64,000 bases of DNA from Phytophthora hibernalis (taxonomy: Eukaryota; Oomycota; Peronosporomycetes; Peronosporales; Peronosporaceae), in NCBI GenBank assembly GCA_012656075.1, contig JAAKBF010000202.1, positions 310,001 through 374,000 of the forward strand, written 5' to 3'. Below the pieces are notes generated by a model. That model saw nothing but the letters and a program-made list of their open reading frames with translations. It was not told where the DNA came from and did not search any database. A program made the position numbers and the translations under genes. Below are positions 23,299-35,000 of the stretch, piece after piece; the stretch's first letter is position 1, and the number at the start of each line of letters is the position of its first letter.

Positions 23299-25369
23299 CT
23301 ACTGCACCCGCTCCTCGTTTTCCGCCGTCCTCGTTGCTACGTTCCGTTGTGCCAAATACTCGTCGTTTCGCGCTTTGGCAGCAGCGTCCGTACACTCCCG
23401 GGAAAAGTGGCCCGCCGCTCCACATGCGAAGCACCTGAGTGGCAGACCTGGCTGCGGGCCAGTCCGCCGTCGAGCGCCACTTGGAATTGGCGGGTCAGCT
23501 GCTTGCGTCTTGCGCACAGCCGCTCGTCGCTTCTTCTTCGCGGGAGGGGCCGGCGAAGCCTCCGACTCCTCGCTGCTAATTGACTCATCGTTTGGCACCG
23601 CGACCATCACTTTCGCCTTGCGGTCAGACTTCCCGGAGTGGCGTCTATCTGCGTGGCGCTGATCGTGCATCGACGCCCGCTTCGGCTTCTCCTGTTTGGT
23701 CGGAGCCCAGTATCGGCCGTTCCACGCTCTTCCACGGGGCACAGCCCAGAAGCCAGTGTTCTTGTTGAACACTCCTTGAGGATTCGTGAAGTACGCGATG
23801 CCTTCCGCTTCCTGCCCGCTTTCCATCGCGTTTGTCGCAGCCGCGTCCGCCTCGTTGCCTGGCACCACCTTCATCAACCCCGTCGTACCATCCATCTGTA
23901 TTGCGCCAGCATTTGTGGATACTGCCCACGCCTGCCCGATGTTGCGCATCCCTTGGGCCACATTGTAGATCGGATCATCAATCTTCGTGGCTTTGTCCGC
24001 TGCTTCCTCGAGCGTCTCCAGCACGGGAGGCAGCTTCACCAGTTGCCGCGTGGTCTTCTCCAGACACCGGTAGAACTGTCCCAGTAGCGTCTCCTCCCAC
24101 ACTCGATTCTGACCTGCTGCGTCTCGCAGACCAGACGCGAAGTCTGCAAAGGTCTCGCCCGGGTACATCGCTCTCTGCATCACCCGCCATTCCGCAGCGG
24201 CAAGATCCGGTCGCTCTCCGTAACGGCGTACCATTGCCGCTTCAGCCTTGACCACATCCGTTCCGTCCCCTGCAGTTCCTTGTTCATCTGCACCCAGAAC
24301 TTTGCTGCATCGTCCTGCAGCTTGTTGCCGACGATGTAGTAGAGTTCCTCGTCGTTCCATTCTCCGCGTCCCGAAATCCGTGCGCCTTCAACCGCAAGAT
24401 CCCCCTTGGCTATCCAAGTCTCCGCGCGTACCCCAGTCGGCGACGGCTTGAATGGCATCAACTCCAAGTCTTTCGCATTCTTCCGAGGTCGTGGTTGGTG
24501 GCCAGAGCGTCGGTGTGGTGCCGTATTAGTCCGCCGGGTCCGTCGTCGCCGGTGTCGTCGTCCCCGTCGTTCATGTCCGTCTTCCCGGAGCTGCTGGAGT
24601 CGTCGCTGTAGATGCTGCCACTGCTACCCCGCTGTCATAAGGAGAAAGCGAGCGCCGCGACGCTTGTGGTCTCGTCACTCAGTCGTCGTCGTCGTCGTCC
24701 GTATAGGTACTGGCGGCACTGCCGCCGTAGCTGTTGATGCCAGAGAATCTGCAGGAACCGCAGAAGGGGATCGTGCCAGTCCTGCTGCCGTCAGAACCAC
24801 TGGTTCCTCTGCGGTCACCGCAGGCACCGCTGCAGTTGTTGGTGGACCTGGCCGTGATAGTTCCGTCCGCGCCTCCTCCATGTCGCCCATTCGCTGCTCC
24901 AGTCTTCCCATCGAGGACATCAACTGTTGCAACGCAGTGATCATGCCTGGGGCGTCGGCCATAGCTGGGGCCGCCGCCGTGTTCCCGTCGGTCCTTGTCG
25001 TCGCCGTCTGTCCTGCGTCACCTCCACTCGCCGTACCAGCCGTTCGTACGCCATCTCCGTCACCACGCATGACTTGTGGGGGCGTTCCCCTCCGATATTC
25101 ATCCGCGTCGTGGCCGCAGTGCCTCCAACTCTGCTGTCACTCCGCGTCGCAGCAGCAGACGTTCCCGGCTGGCCGTCCTGCACTGGTGCTGGTGCAATCG
25201 TCGCCACAGGAGCCTGCCCCGTTGCTCCTGCTGTAGTCGTCGCTGTAGTGGACGCCCCGGCCGTTCCTGTCAACACCGCTGCGGCCGCCGCGTCCCTCGC
25301 AGATCTTGATGCAGACTGCGATCGGGTAACTGCTCCACCAGTTACAACCCTCGTCTTTGTTCGTGCCAT
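23299..25369 (-). CDS. gag: gypsy gag polyprotein with CCHC zinc knuckle
   Basis: The start ATG lies at 25369, about 70 nt inside the 5' LTR. The N-terminal third is Ala/Thr-rich low complexity, followed by a helix (MITALQQLMSSMGRLEQRM). The capsid-like core is spread over adjoining frames at 24467-23900 (AKFWVQMNKELQG, YPGETFADFASGLRDAAGQN, ETLLGQFYRCLEKTTRQL). A basic region precedes the zinc knuckle CFACGAAGHFSREC (C-x2-C-x4-H-x4-C) near 23430. Gag forms the particle and packages RNA. Two or three frame changes are needed to read it through. Confidence 0.85.
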
Positions 25370-25438
25370 CGTCCTTCGTACTGATTTAACGTCTCTGGTT
25401 GCTCAAATGTACGGAAATAAGCCCCTGTACGCCCACCA

Positions 25439-26343
25439 TGTAACGTGTCTCTTTAAGCCCTGCACGCCGGGCGTTGGTCGCCAGTGCTGATGGTCCAAAG
25501 TCCGGATGGCCGTCGGTAGCAAGTCGAGCTACCGCGCCGGCGCGTGCCTATTAGACAACGACACCTACTTTATTTCCGTCCAAATAATACAATCCGTCCG
25601 TCCAATTTGACCGGTCCTTCCTACGCCTCACTACCGTACGTGCAGTACTCCGGGGTGTCGGTCGTCGCGCACTTGGCCACTGGGACCTCTACGCCTCGGG
25701 CGACCGTCCTACGTGCAGCTTTCAGCAAACTTGGGCAGCGTTCTGCCCTGTACCAATCCCGCCGTCGTTCCACTCGCCTCGCTCCGCGTAGATGACTCCG
25801 CAGTCGTCCGTCCGTTTTGTGGTTACTGACCACCTGCGCTCGACAGCGCAGATCTGAAAGTGATTCTCTCCGCTCCTCGCACTCAGCCTCCGCCCGCCCC
25901 ATGTGGCCAGCTACCACCCGTTCCGTCCATATTTTGCCACCGAGGAGCCACTAGTGCCCCCAGCCGCTCATTCGTTCCATATCTTTGCTGCTGAAGAGTC
26001 ACTTGTGCCCCCAGCCGCTCATTCCGCCCATTCACACACACCGTACGTGCAGTCGTGCGGTCCTGACTGCCGTCATCGTTCAACTCTTCGGCATCATCGA
26101 GCGCTTCGACGCGCACCCATCCATCGCCATTGGTCCGCTCCGGTTGCAGTTGTGCTCTGCGCACTTCCGACCGCCGCCATCGACCTACTCTCCGCCTCTG
26201 TCGTGCGCGCCAGCTCACTTTGAGCCGCCGACGCGTCCGTCAACCACTCTCGCCCATCTGTTGTCGTGCTCATAGCCGCTCACTTCCGGTCGTAGCCGTC
26301 TACTTCTAGCCGCCGTCGCGCGCAGCAACGCCAATGCGTTACA
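25439..26343 (-). repeat. gypsy element LTR (5' LTR in element sense)
   Basis: 905 bp and the partner of 16988-17870. Few substitutions separate the two copies, apart from the extra segment near 26290-26318, so the insertion is fairly recent. Confidence 0.95.
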
Positions 26344-26619
26344 TTTCGTTTCTCAGCAAGGTACGTTGACGTCATTTAACCGTAGTTCTACTGCTAACGA
26401 CATCTTATGTCCAATTGCTAACCGCCTCTTTTCAGCTGACATATTCGGTTCTCGTTCGCGTCCCCTGTCGCGTCGATCACCTTCTCGATTCCCTAAGGTC
26501 CGGCGTGTGCATTCCCGTTCGGGTGTACGATACCATATCCTTGTGACCAATGTTTAAAGTCCCCTCGTGCTACCTTGAAGACCCTCTTTCATATGTCCCC
26601 ATTGTCGCCCTCTAGCTAC
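26344..26619. other. spacer right of the gypsy element
   Basis: Begins with the 4-bp target-site copy TTTC. No gene or repeat recognised. Confidence 0.3.
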
Positions 26620-27005
26620 ATTCAACTTTGCTGGCTAGTCTTCGTGTCCATCGCCTGGTTCGTCAAACAGTCGGCCATGTTGTTAAAGTCTCTAAGGTGT
26701 TGGGCCCACGATGGAATATTCAGTTGCGCGATCTTCCGGCGGCACTTCTATAAAAGTGGTTGAAGATGTGCTGCTTGTGGCGGAGGTCGGGTGCTGTGTT
26801 TGTGAATGATCGTGCTACTGTCACCGACAACGTGCACAGGTGAATATCCCATCATTCCGCTCGCCGTTAACCCTTTATAGAGGCCGATGTATTCTGCCTC
26901 ATTATTTGTCGTTGTGGTCCTCGCGTATGCCATGCTGCCCATCCACACCAGTTGAAAATACCCCACTGGCCAGTCAATTCGCATAACTGCCGCACAGACC
27001 CCCAC
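26620..27005 (-). pseudogene. RNase H-like fragment of a retroelement
   Basis: The - strand reads an RNase HI-type fold: ARTTTTNNEAEYIGLYKGL, then VHVVGDSSTIIHKH. After one in-frame TAG near 26760 the same frame continues SWAQHLRDFNNMADCLTN followed by QAMD. This matches the Glu, Asp and C-terminal Asp regions of RNase H domains (NNEAEY, GDS, N-MAD). No reverse transcriptase or LTR lies next to it, so it looks like a truncated remnant. Its closeness to the gypsy LTR (about 280 bp) is probably chance. Confidence 0.7.
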
Positions 27006-27208
27006 GTGGACTCAAGAAATACTTATCTAACATGTTTGTGTATGTGTATTGCGTTGCTTTTCGTTACAGCTACTGCTACTGCTGCACTTCCATACGAGTG
27101 CCCAGGTGCGGAGTTGATCCTAATACTCATGTTGTTGAGCACGTGCTAACATGCTCCATGTTTTGTCCATGTATATTTATGTTTTGACCATTGAAGATCA
27201 CGTGAACC
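27006..27208. other. 5' region of the FAR1/ULP1-type gene
   Basis: An AT-rich leader with clustered CATGTTTTG-like motifs at 27150-27195, which recur at 28492-28540 and 29380-29420. Possible element end or promoter. Confidence 0.3.
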
Positions 27209-29154
27209 ATGGATCGTTTTTGGAAGACGGCTGTGATAATGAATAAGATGAAAGAACAAGCGGAGGAAGAAGCAAGGGCTAAACTTCGGCAAGAAAAGGA
27301 TGCTGAACGCGAAGGGAAGACCGTTAGAGACGAAGAAGATGGTGCAGAAAACCAAAATGAGGTTGAAGAAGAGGAGGATGCTGAAGAAGAAGAAGCTGTT
27401 GAGGAGAGGACGAGGCCGAAGAAGACGAGGAGGCCGAAGAAGACGAGGATGCAGAAGAGGAGGAGGAGGCTGAAGAAGAGGAGGAGGATGACGACGAGGA
27501 AGAGGATGAAGAAGAGGAGGAGGCTGAAGAAGAGGAGGGCGGTGACGGGAATTCTACATCGGGAAGCGAGAAGCGCAAACGCGCCTCTCCTGATGAAGAT
27601 ATTGACCTGCATTACGTCTCCGCGATCAAGAAGCATCATGTATCGTGGAAGACATTCGAGGTGTATTGAAGAAGTATTCTAGCCGGACAGGTACGAAGTT
27701 GGTGGTCAATGAAACGCTGAATGTGTCCCTGCACAATCGCAAACTTCAAAAGCAAAACAATACAAAGGTCAGCCGCTTGCTGAGATTCCTCTAGTTCCAG
27801 ACTCCGTGAATCCGTTTCAGCGCGTGTACATCTGCACGCATGGATGGAAAGAACGCTCACGATTGACTGGAAAACGACCAACACAGCGCACATTCTACAC
27901 GGGGTGTGCAGCTCGCTTTCTAGCTCAGGTGTACCAGCGCGCTGACGGCGAGTGGGGAATAGAGGTTAAGCGCGATTTCTGCGGTCACAATCACCATGTG
28001 TCGGACGAGATTTTCCAGTCGCAACCAGGTATTCTCCAGGTCCCGGAAGCTTCTCCCGTCATGCGAGATGTTGATCGATTGTGGAGGCAAGGCGTCTCGC
28101 ATTTACGACTACATTCGGAGTAACACCAGTGCATCGCGTAACGATGACGGACGTTCACAATATGATTCGGAGGATCAAGCAGAGTGGTGCGTATGTTACT
28201 TGTTTTTGCTGTATTCACTCACGTATAGAATGCTAACACATTGGTTTTATTTGTATGTACAGGAAGCGATCTATCTGACGAGGCCCAAGTGGCTGAGCTT
28301 CTCGTGAATTTCAACATGCCTGCTGAAGGCAACGTGTCCACGGTGAACGAAAATGCTCGTGTGCAAACTGCAGTCGTCTCCATATCGTCCGAGCTCATGC
28401 GTAAGCACTACAGTCGTTTCCCGAGTTGTTGCTGGTCGACTACACCCACAAAACGAACCGGTACGTGAGTATCATCATCTCCAAGTTGATGTTCCCATGT
28501 TTTGACCATGTTTTTGCATGTTTGTCCATGTTTTTGCGTTGAAGACATGGCCGCATACAAGTCTTCCTGGTTTCGGTTTCCCCTCGCGTGGAGTAACATC
28601 TACTGTGCTCGTGAAGAAACCTGGTACAATGAACTGATTATTGAGGCATTTTCGAAGACGCTAGCAGCGAAACACGGCAACAACAAAACCATCTTCCTGC
28701 CACAAACACAGTTACCCGACAAGGGGGTGGGAGGACGAGTGCCTGTCTCGATTCGCTCCGCCCTGGAGACAGCGACAGAAGATTATCTCTTCTTGCCAGT
28801 CAACCTGAATCGAAGTCATTGGGCTTGCATTGTGGCGGACAACATCAAAGGTATGCTATGTGCTACGACAGTGTGGACAAGCGCACGAACCAGAAGCATT
28901 TACAGGCAGTTGCATCCGAAATTATTGATACGATATTAACGGGGTTCACACAGACTACGATGCACAGTCCTACACAGAAGGATAGCGATAGCTATGGCCT
29001 CTTCATATGCCTGTTCTTTTGGAAGCGAATGTGGATCCAAGTTGGAAGTGATTATACCCACTTGGGACTGAGATGGAGACGATGGGAAATTCTACCCGCA
29101 GTCATAGCGTTCAGCAAAGAGCAGAGCGAGGACGATGTCACTGAGATGGAGTGA
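27209..29154 (+). pseudogene. transposon-type gene: acidic N-terminus, FAR1/MULE-like DNA-binding region, ULP1 (C48) protease domain
   Basis: The N-terminus is coiled-coil-like, then a long Glu/Asp run (27380-27540, in a frame one base off the start). Next comes a FAR1-type region (WKTFEVYLKKYSSRTGTKL, YICTHGWKERSRLTGKR, VKRDFCGHNHHVS), a linker (VTMTDVHNMIRRIKQSG, ELLVNFNMP) and the opening of a MULE transposase domain (LLLVDYTHKTNR). Introns lie near 28186-28260 and 28460-28545. The last part resembles an ULP1 cysteine protease: TWYNELIIEAF, LFLPVNLNRSHWACIVAD with the catalytic His, CYDSVD with the Asp, and QKDSDSYGLFICLFFW, where the family nucleophile Cys is replaced by Tyr. MULE-like elements commonly carry such captured ULP1 domains. 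The MULE catalytic core is missing, and several one-base shifts occur. Confidence 0.7.
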
Positions 29155-30125
29155 TTGAAGTGAAAACTTTGAAATGCATGTCATGTTACTTTTGATTCCG
29201 AGATCATGTATTCTCCAGGTTTTCGCCAGATATTTGTTTTAGCGAAACGTGCGACTCTAATCAAGCTATGATTGGTTGGATGCATGCGTAATTACGTTTG
29301 GTATCAGATACAGTGGTATCATGTACTTTACCGACATATAGATCCGACTGTCAGTCTTCACTTTTGGCCAAGTGCTGTGAACATGATTCCACCATGTTCT
29401 GAACCATGTTCAAAACATGGAGGGAAATGATGTCGAGGTAATGGCATATGTTTCGACATAAACAACGCCTTTTTTCAAAGAACGTCATCGAAAGAAACAT
29501 TTCGATCTTATTGATATTTTCGGAATAAAATACTCGTGCACTGGCCTTTGCATGGGATATACATGGACATACGTAGTCCTAACCCTTATAGAAAACATGG
29601 GTAATATCACCTGCCTATTTTATTTCGTCTTTTTGTTCGTTTTGAATCCGACATGAAAACCTGTAAGAAACCTGGACGAGAACCTGGAGGAAACCTATAT
29701 CCGAGTAAACCTATTCCCTGTACTAATGCTGTGAGTTGCCTGGGAAGCTCTGGATGTCCCGAGTCATAATTTGGGTACAGACATACATGTAGTTGAAAAC
29801 AACACTCGAAAATTGTGGAGTGCATCCCACCACACAAGCTGTGACTGGCGAAGAAGGTGCAGAAGTTGGTCAAGAAGAGGGGAACGATGCAGATAATGAC
29901 GTGGTTGCCGACAGCTATGCAACGTATCATTCGTGGACAGTTTTTAGATTTCAGCTTGGCTGTCTGCGCCGACGTGGGAACTTCCACGCTCAATCGACAA
30001 CGGATGCACCCTCAACGACACCAGCATCAGTGGTGATGTTGATGCCGGTGTTATCACCAACGTGACTCCATCGCCTTAAGTCGATTTTTTTGCAAGGCGT
30101 TATTTCTTGGAATGAAGTACTCTGA
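29155..30125. other. intergenic region between the ULP1-type gene and the Harbinger element
   Basis: About 1 kb, mostly AT-rich. Short CATGTT-type inverted motifs occur at 29380-29420 (ACCATGTTC, AAAACATGG). No supported gene. Confidence 0.35.
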
Positions 30126-30162
30126 GAGCATCTCCAACGGTTCACGCTACACGGTATCGCTA
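30126..30162 (+). repeat. left terminal inverted repeat of the Harbinger element
   Basis: Begins GAGCATCTCCAACGGTTCAC. Pairs with 44222-44258 on the opposite strand: 26 identical bases, then scattered differences. Confidence 0.85.
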
Positions 30163-30280
30163 AAAGATCATTTACAGTGAAAATTATGACTCCGCTATCC
30201 AAATCTTTTACGTGGCGCTGCTTTCCCCCATCGATTCACTTTAAAAGCCACACGATATATCTGTACTTTCATCCTTCGGC

Positions 30281-31334
30281 ATGAACGGGGAGCCGGACTG
30301 GAGAGCGCGTGTGAAGCGCCTACGCGAAGTACGTGCTGAAAGAGACGACGATGAAGCTGCAGATATGGATATCATGGCTGCTGCTCACTTGTGCTTAGGG
30401 ATGGCTCTCAATGCAGGTCCTGTCATGAAGGGCGGTGGCTCGCGTCTGGCTGGAGCCCCAATGTCAAACGCGATCATGCGGCAGGTCACCAGCTCCAGTA
30501 CAATGACTACTTCGCCAGACATCCTGTCTACAACTACCGCCTTTTTCGTGGTCGCTTCCGGATGCCTATTCACGTGTTCTATCTCTTGGTTAATGGAGTT
30601 CTCGCGACGGACGAATACGTTCGCCAGAAACCTGACGCCGCCGGCAACACCGAACTCCCACCCCTTCAAAAGTGACTGTCCCGCTGCGAATGTACTGCTA
30701 CGGAGTAGCTGCCGATGCAACCGACGAATACGTTCGTCTCGGCGAGAGTACAGCAGCCGAAGTATTTCTGCGCTTCACACGGGCTGTTCTGGCCAAGTTT
30801 GGACCTGATCACCGGAGAGGGCCCACTACTGCAGATAAACAGCGGCACACCGCCATCAATGAGAAACGTGGTTTTCCGGGCATGTTTGGTTCCCTTGAAT
30901 GCACGCACTGGACATGGAAAACTGCCTTGTGGCCTGGAAAGGCATGAATCAGGACAGATATGGCGGGCGCTCTATCATTATGGAGGCTGTTGCCACGCAC
31001 AACTTGTGGATATGCCATTCGTATGCAGGGCTACCCGGTTCGAACAATGACATCAACGTCGTTGATAGGTCGCCTTTGGCGATGAATGGGCTGAAAGGGA
31101 ATGCAACAGAGCACTGTTTTCGTGTGAACGAGCATGACTACAATATGTGCTATCTTCTCTGCTATGGAATCTACCCTGAGTGGTCGGTGTTCGTAAAACT
31201 ATATCGTGTGGGTGGCAGCACCTTCAGTGGCAAGTATGGAGCTTACGTTTGACAACCTTCTCCAGCAGCTTGCACTCATCCAGGACTCTGGCGCGCACGC
31301 TACCTTTCGGGATTACCCGGTGGAGCCTATTTAG
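30281..31334 (+). pseudogene. Harbinger-type (plant transposon protein) transposase, degenerate
   Basis: Reads from ATG 30281 through at least three frames. The N-terminal block GSRLAGAPMS / PNVKRDHAAGHQLQYNDYF, with VYNYRLFRGRFRMPIHVF, matches the family. The catalytic region follows: RGFPGMFGSLECTHWTWK, where the family has an Asp (SLDC); GMNQDRYGGRSIIMEAVA; the second Asp in LPGSNNDINVVDRSPL; and YLLCYGIYPEW, where the family usually has DGIYP. So the first and third acidic positions are changed. The last in-frame stretch ends at TAG 31332-31334, tail to tail with the C-terminal half of the Myb-like gene. It once supplied DDE-type cut-and-paste activity and is now probably inactive. Confidence 0.8.
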
Positions 31335-31721
31335 TAGCGCAAGGGTGATCCCGGGCTTTTGGATGATGACCGCGTTTCGGCAGGGCTTATGAGATCGCAA
31401 CATTGACCAGAGATGCCATTGGTGTCAGAATCCGCTGTATGTTCTGGAGTTGGCACACTCGAATCATCGCTAGCGCATGCAGATGGGACTGCCAGTGCTG
31501 TGTTGTTCGGCTGATTCTCGTTGTTGTTGGATCTCATTTTGGCGAGGACTGCGGCTCGGCGCAGGCGAAAATATTCTTGGCCATCGGCATCAAGTGGATA
31601 GTAAAGAGAGTTTAGTTGTTTAATTTTTCCAAAACACGAGCTCACTTCTGACGCGCTTCTACCATCTTCAATAATGCATCAGCTAACCGCTTCTGCGACT
31701 GTTCCATGGAGGCAGTCGCCT
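31331..31721 (-). pseudogene. Harbinger Myb-like gene, C-terminal half
   Basis: The - strand reads KATASMEQSQKRLADALLKM, then VEARQK and, after a frame change, YYPLDADGQEYFRLRRAAVL, then AKMRSNN and a Ser/Thr-rich tail. This is the helical C-terminal part usual for Harbinger partner proteins. At 31722-31723 it is cut by the TA target site of the nested element, and its N-terminal half is at 42944-43489. The joined sequence reads ...NKATKTSP-KATASMEQ... without a gap. Confidence 0.8.
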
Positions 31722-31788
31722 TAACCCCAGTGAAATTTGTCCTAGCAACAAGGATCAAACCCGCATTGGCCAAAAACAGCTCAAGTTA

Positions 31789-31825
31789 TTTTATCCTATG
31801 GCGCCGCGAGCCGTAGGATAAATTG
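31789..31825 (+). repeat. left palindromic terminal repeat
   Basis: TTTTATCCTA at 31789-31798, a GC-rich 15-nt spacer, TAGGATAAATTG at 31814-31825. Self-complementary and inverted relative to 40327-40354. Confidence 0.75.
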
Positions 31826-32067
31826 TTTGACCTTCACTCTTCTTTCCGCACTTCAACTTTGGCGGCTCTAGACGCGGGTACGAACCGCTCGAGCTCAAGC
31901 TGGTGCTTCGCAGCCTCCCCACAACCCCTTCGTACGTTATAGCCCTGCTATGCGTTGATGCACTACCAATAGCGGCAGTAACAGCGTTGTCAGTTTGATC
32001 TGAGCAAGCGACGTCGCGAGTTTAGTCGTGTACCAGAGTAACAGAAAGCTACGAGCTACGTCCAACG

Positions 32068-35000
32068 ATGTCGTACGCTGAGAGCACTTATTCATATTCG
32101 AGTTGCGATGATGACGGCGATCTCAATCGCGATGAAATTTCTTCATGATCGACTCAAAAGTGGACGTTCATTGAAATCCGCAGACCACCTTGATGTCGAC
32201 AACGTTGAGACGTTTCGCCTCAGCAAGGCGAGAAAGGAGACTGAGCTTGCTAGACCGACTCATGGTGCGAATGTACGGTATACAGCAGCGACCTGTTCAT
32301 GCTGAAGTCCCAGTAGCTGATAGCATGCGAGTATGGCTGGAGCTGAGTGTGCTCATGCTGGTAACACAGCATATCAACGCAAATTTGGAGGCGAGTGCAT
32401 TTACTTCGGTTTCTGAGGTGAAGGCTTTCTTGCAAATTTGAGCTCTGGCTATGCGTTTACGACGCCACACCCACATCTTTCTACGATTCCTCGAATGAAG
32501 GAATATACCCTCCGGTCAAAACGGCGATGAAGGCAAAAGGATATTCTGCACTGTTGAAAGCACTAGGAGCCCAAAGTGGAAGAATTGCGCCTTTGTCTAC
32601 CACCTGGAATACCCCCTTTGAGCATGACCGTCAGCTATCACATGCAATGGATGCCATACGCAGAGTGTGCTCAGAGATTGGATTTGTGAATGGGGTCTCC
32701 ATAGCGAGTCTGGATGACGATTTACTGCGCCTTCGTTCAAGTAAAGTTGATGATCTTGGCCTCACACGAACCAACAAACCTGCAAAAGGGTAAGTACATC
32801 TTTTCGAACATTGATAAACGATTCATTTGGAGCTCTGATCCATAATGCCTTCAAATTGTCTTAGTTTTGGTCCAGTACAGCATGGAGTTGTGTCTCTAGC
32901 TACGGGGCTGTTTCTTGGCGGTCATATTGCTTCCAGGGAGAGTCTGTTGTCGACATAGTTCGGATTATCATGCGGTCGCTGTCAGGCGTCTCTACATTCG
33001 GCTTCCTGGTGTTTTGTTTGCACTTGACAGAGGCTATCAGTCGAAAGAAGTGAACCGGCAAATTATTGAGTGTGGAGCTTCAATCATTGGAACTCATAAG
33101 CGCAACCAAAGCTTTCCGTTCACGTTTGGTAAGGCAGCGACTAAAGTTCAAACGCTTGTGGGTGAGAAGGAGCAAAAACGACGAAATGGGCTACATCAAA
33201 GTACACAGTCCGCTCAACACAAGGAACATCGGTTGCTTTGACGCACGCGTTAGCGAATCGATCTGGCCTCGGCAATGTTGTGATGTATAATACGTCTGAA
33301 AAATTGGCTGGACCAGGAAGGCGGACGTACGTTTCGAGGCCTGAACAACGTCGGAGCTGTGGACACCAATTCGATATGTTTGAAAGTCTTGTCGTCATGC
33401 TGACCGAATGCCAACGCACACCGGACTGGTTTCTCATGCGTCAGTTTTGTGTCACGGGACTAGTAGCGATCAAACTTCTACGGTCCCTCGCTAAGCATGC
33501 AGCCAACGCACAAGACGATGATGATGAAAACGTGGGCTCGATCGAGACTTACGATCTGATTCAACACACCTCTGTCCAAATGTTGCTGAAAATACTATGT
33601 ATTTCAGTTGATACCGGTCGCAAGGAGAGATGCAGCGATTCTGGGCTTGAAAAACTTTCCAGGGCTGGTTTAGAGAAGGCCAAGAACAAAGACTTACAGC
33701 AGCTCTGCCGTGACCGCGGTTTTAACACCTCGGGCAACAAACGTGAGCTGATTGATCGACTGTTGAACCCCGACCCGGTGAATTTCTCTAGCACTAAAAA
33801 AGCAGTGTCAAATCCCCAGGCGCAACGCTACTTGCGGCGTGGTTCCTTGCTCAGGTGTCATCTTCAGACATGAAAATTGGTACAAAAAATGAAAGCAATA
33901 TCTGCTCGCGAGTGAAGCCATTTTTGAACGATATTCATGCTTCGTCATTGTGGAGACGAGATCTTACGGGTTGCTGTGTTGGTGGGTAGATAACGTGGCT
34001 CCTGTTGGGGCATACACTGACTGATTGGATATGCGTATGATGTAGGAAGAACCATAGATATCTTGCGTTCTCTCCGGATGATATTGCACTGATAGCTCCC
34101 CGTCACCCGAGGAACACTTCTACGCTATACTGGAGTACAAAACCAGAACTAGAGCCGTCACGATCGACACTGAAATCTCTCTCGCTTGTCGTTGGGGTAG
34201 ATTTAATTCATTGGGAATCGACTTCGGATAGCGTGTTATTCAAGCAGTTGGTCCCGGAACAAGCCCATCGCTCTCAGATACTTCACAATATCATTTGCGG
34301 GTCACTTGGAGATGGATACATCGTATATGCATCACCGACATCGCTTATCCGCATGGTTAACATTACTGTCGGTGCTGATATTGTCGATGCATACTTGATT
34401 GCGTTCATGAGCGTCAAAGAAAGCTGTTTCGAGTGGATCTACTCATCTGATACCTCTATTCCGTCGTTTACCCCGGAAGAGTTGGGTCATTGTGGTGATA
34501 ATTCGACTTTATACCTGCACCTTGCCTTGTGGCGCGAGATTGACACTAGGATTGACGAGCTTGGACATCCTCTGCCACCAGCCAAACACATCATTCAAAC
34601 AGCCATTGCTCCGTGGAACAGAGTAAAGGGTCGCATTGACGTCTACTCGCGCTTCCTGAAAAACGTCAAATCTCGACATGAGCATTTACCACCGCTTGCC
34701 GCTATCTGGCAGCGATTTCTTTTGACTCTTGTTTACAACGCTTTCCAGTCTTTCCAGCTACTGAAGGTATACTCGCACTAGATATATCGTTTATCCGGAA
34801 TTTGTCTAACTGTTCTCTGAGAGCTACGTGTGTAGAGTGCTTCCTATCTCATGAATGAGACCCGCTGTACGACTTACAGCAACTATTTACAGCACAAGAG
34901 CGAACAAACATCATTTCGTAACTTTTGCCGTAATGCAGCTCGAAGTTTAGATGTTTTTGTGCACCAGGACGACTATGAGTCGAGATAAATGCTTACGATC

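Larger units (their letters stand above)
16988..26343 (-). mobile_element. Ty3/gypsy-like LTR retrotransposon, full length, 9.36 kb
   Basis: Two near-identical LTRs (16988-17870 and 25439-26343) start TGTAAC and end GTTACA and flank gag and pol read on the - strand. A 4-bp direct repeat TTTC borders the element (16984-16987 and 26344-26347), as expected of a target-site duplication. The 5' LTR in transcription sense is the right-hand one. The primer-binding region next to it begins TGGTGGGCGTAC (- strand, ending at 25438). Domain order is gag, protease, reverse transcriptase, RNase H, integrase, which is the gypsy order. Frames are broken by several indels and the integrase lacks its catalytic Glu, so this copy is probably inactive or its sequence has errors. 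Confidence 0.93.

Noticed and set aside
22316..23662. 448-residue + strand open frame
   Set aside because: Antisense to gypsy gag and protease; no domain, while the - strand shows DSGA and the CCHC knuckle.
27324..27578. Poly-Ser open frame on the - strand
   Set aside because: Complement of the acidic Glu run of the ULP1-type gene.
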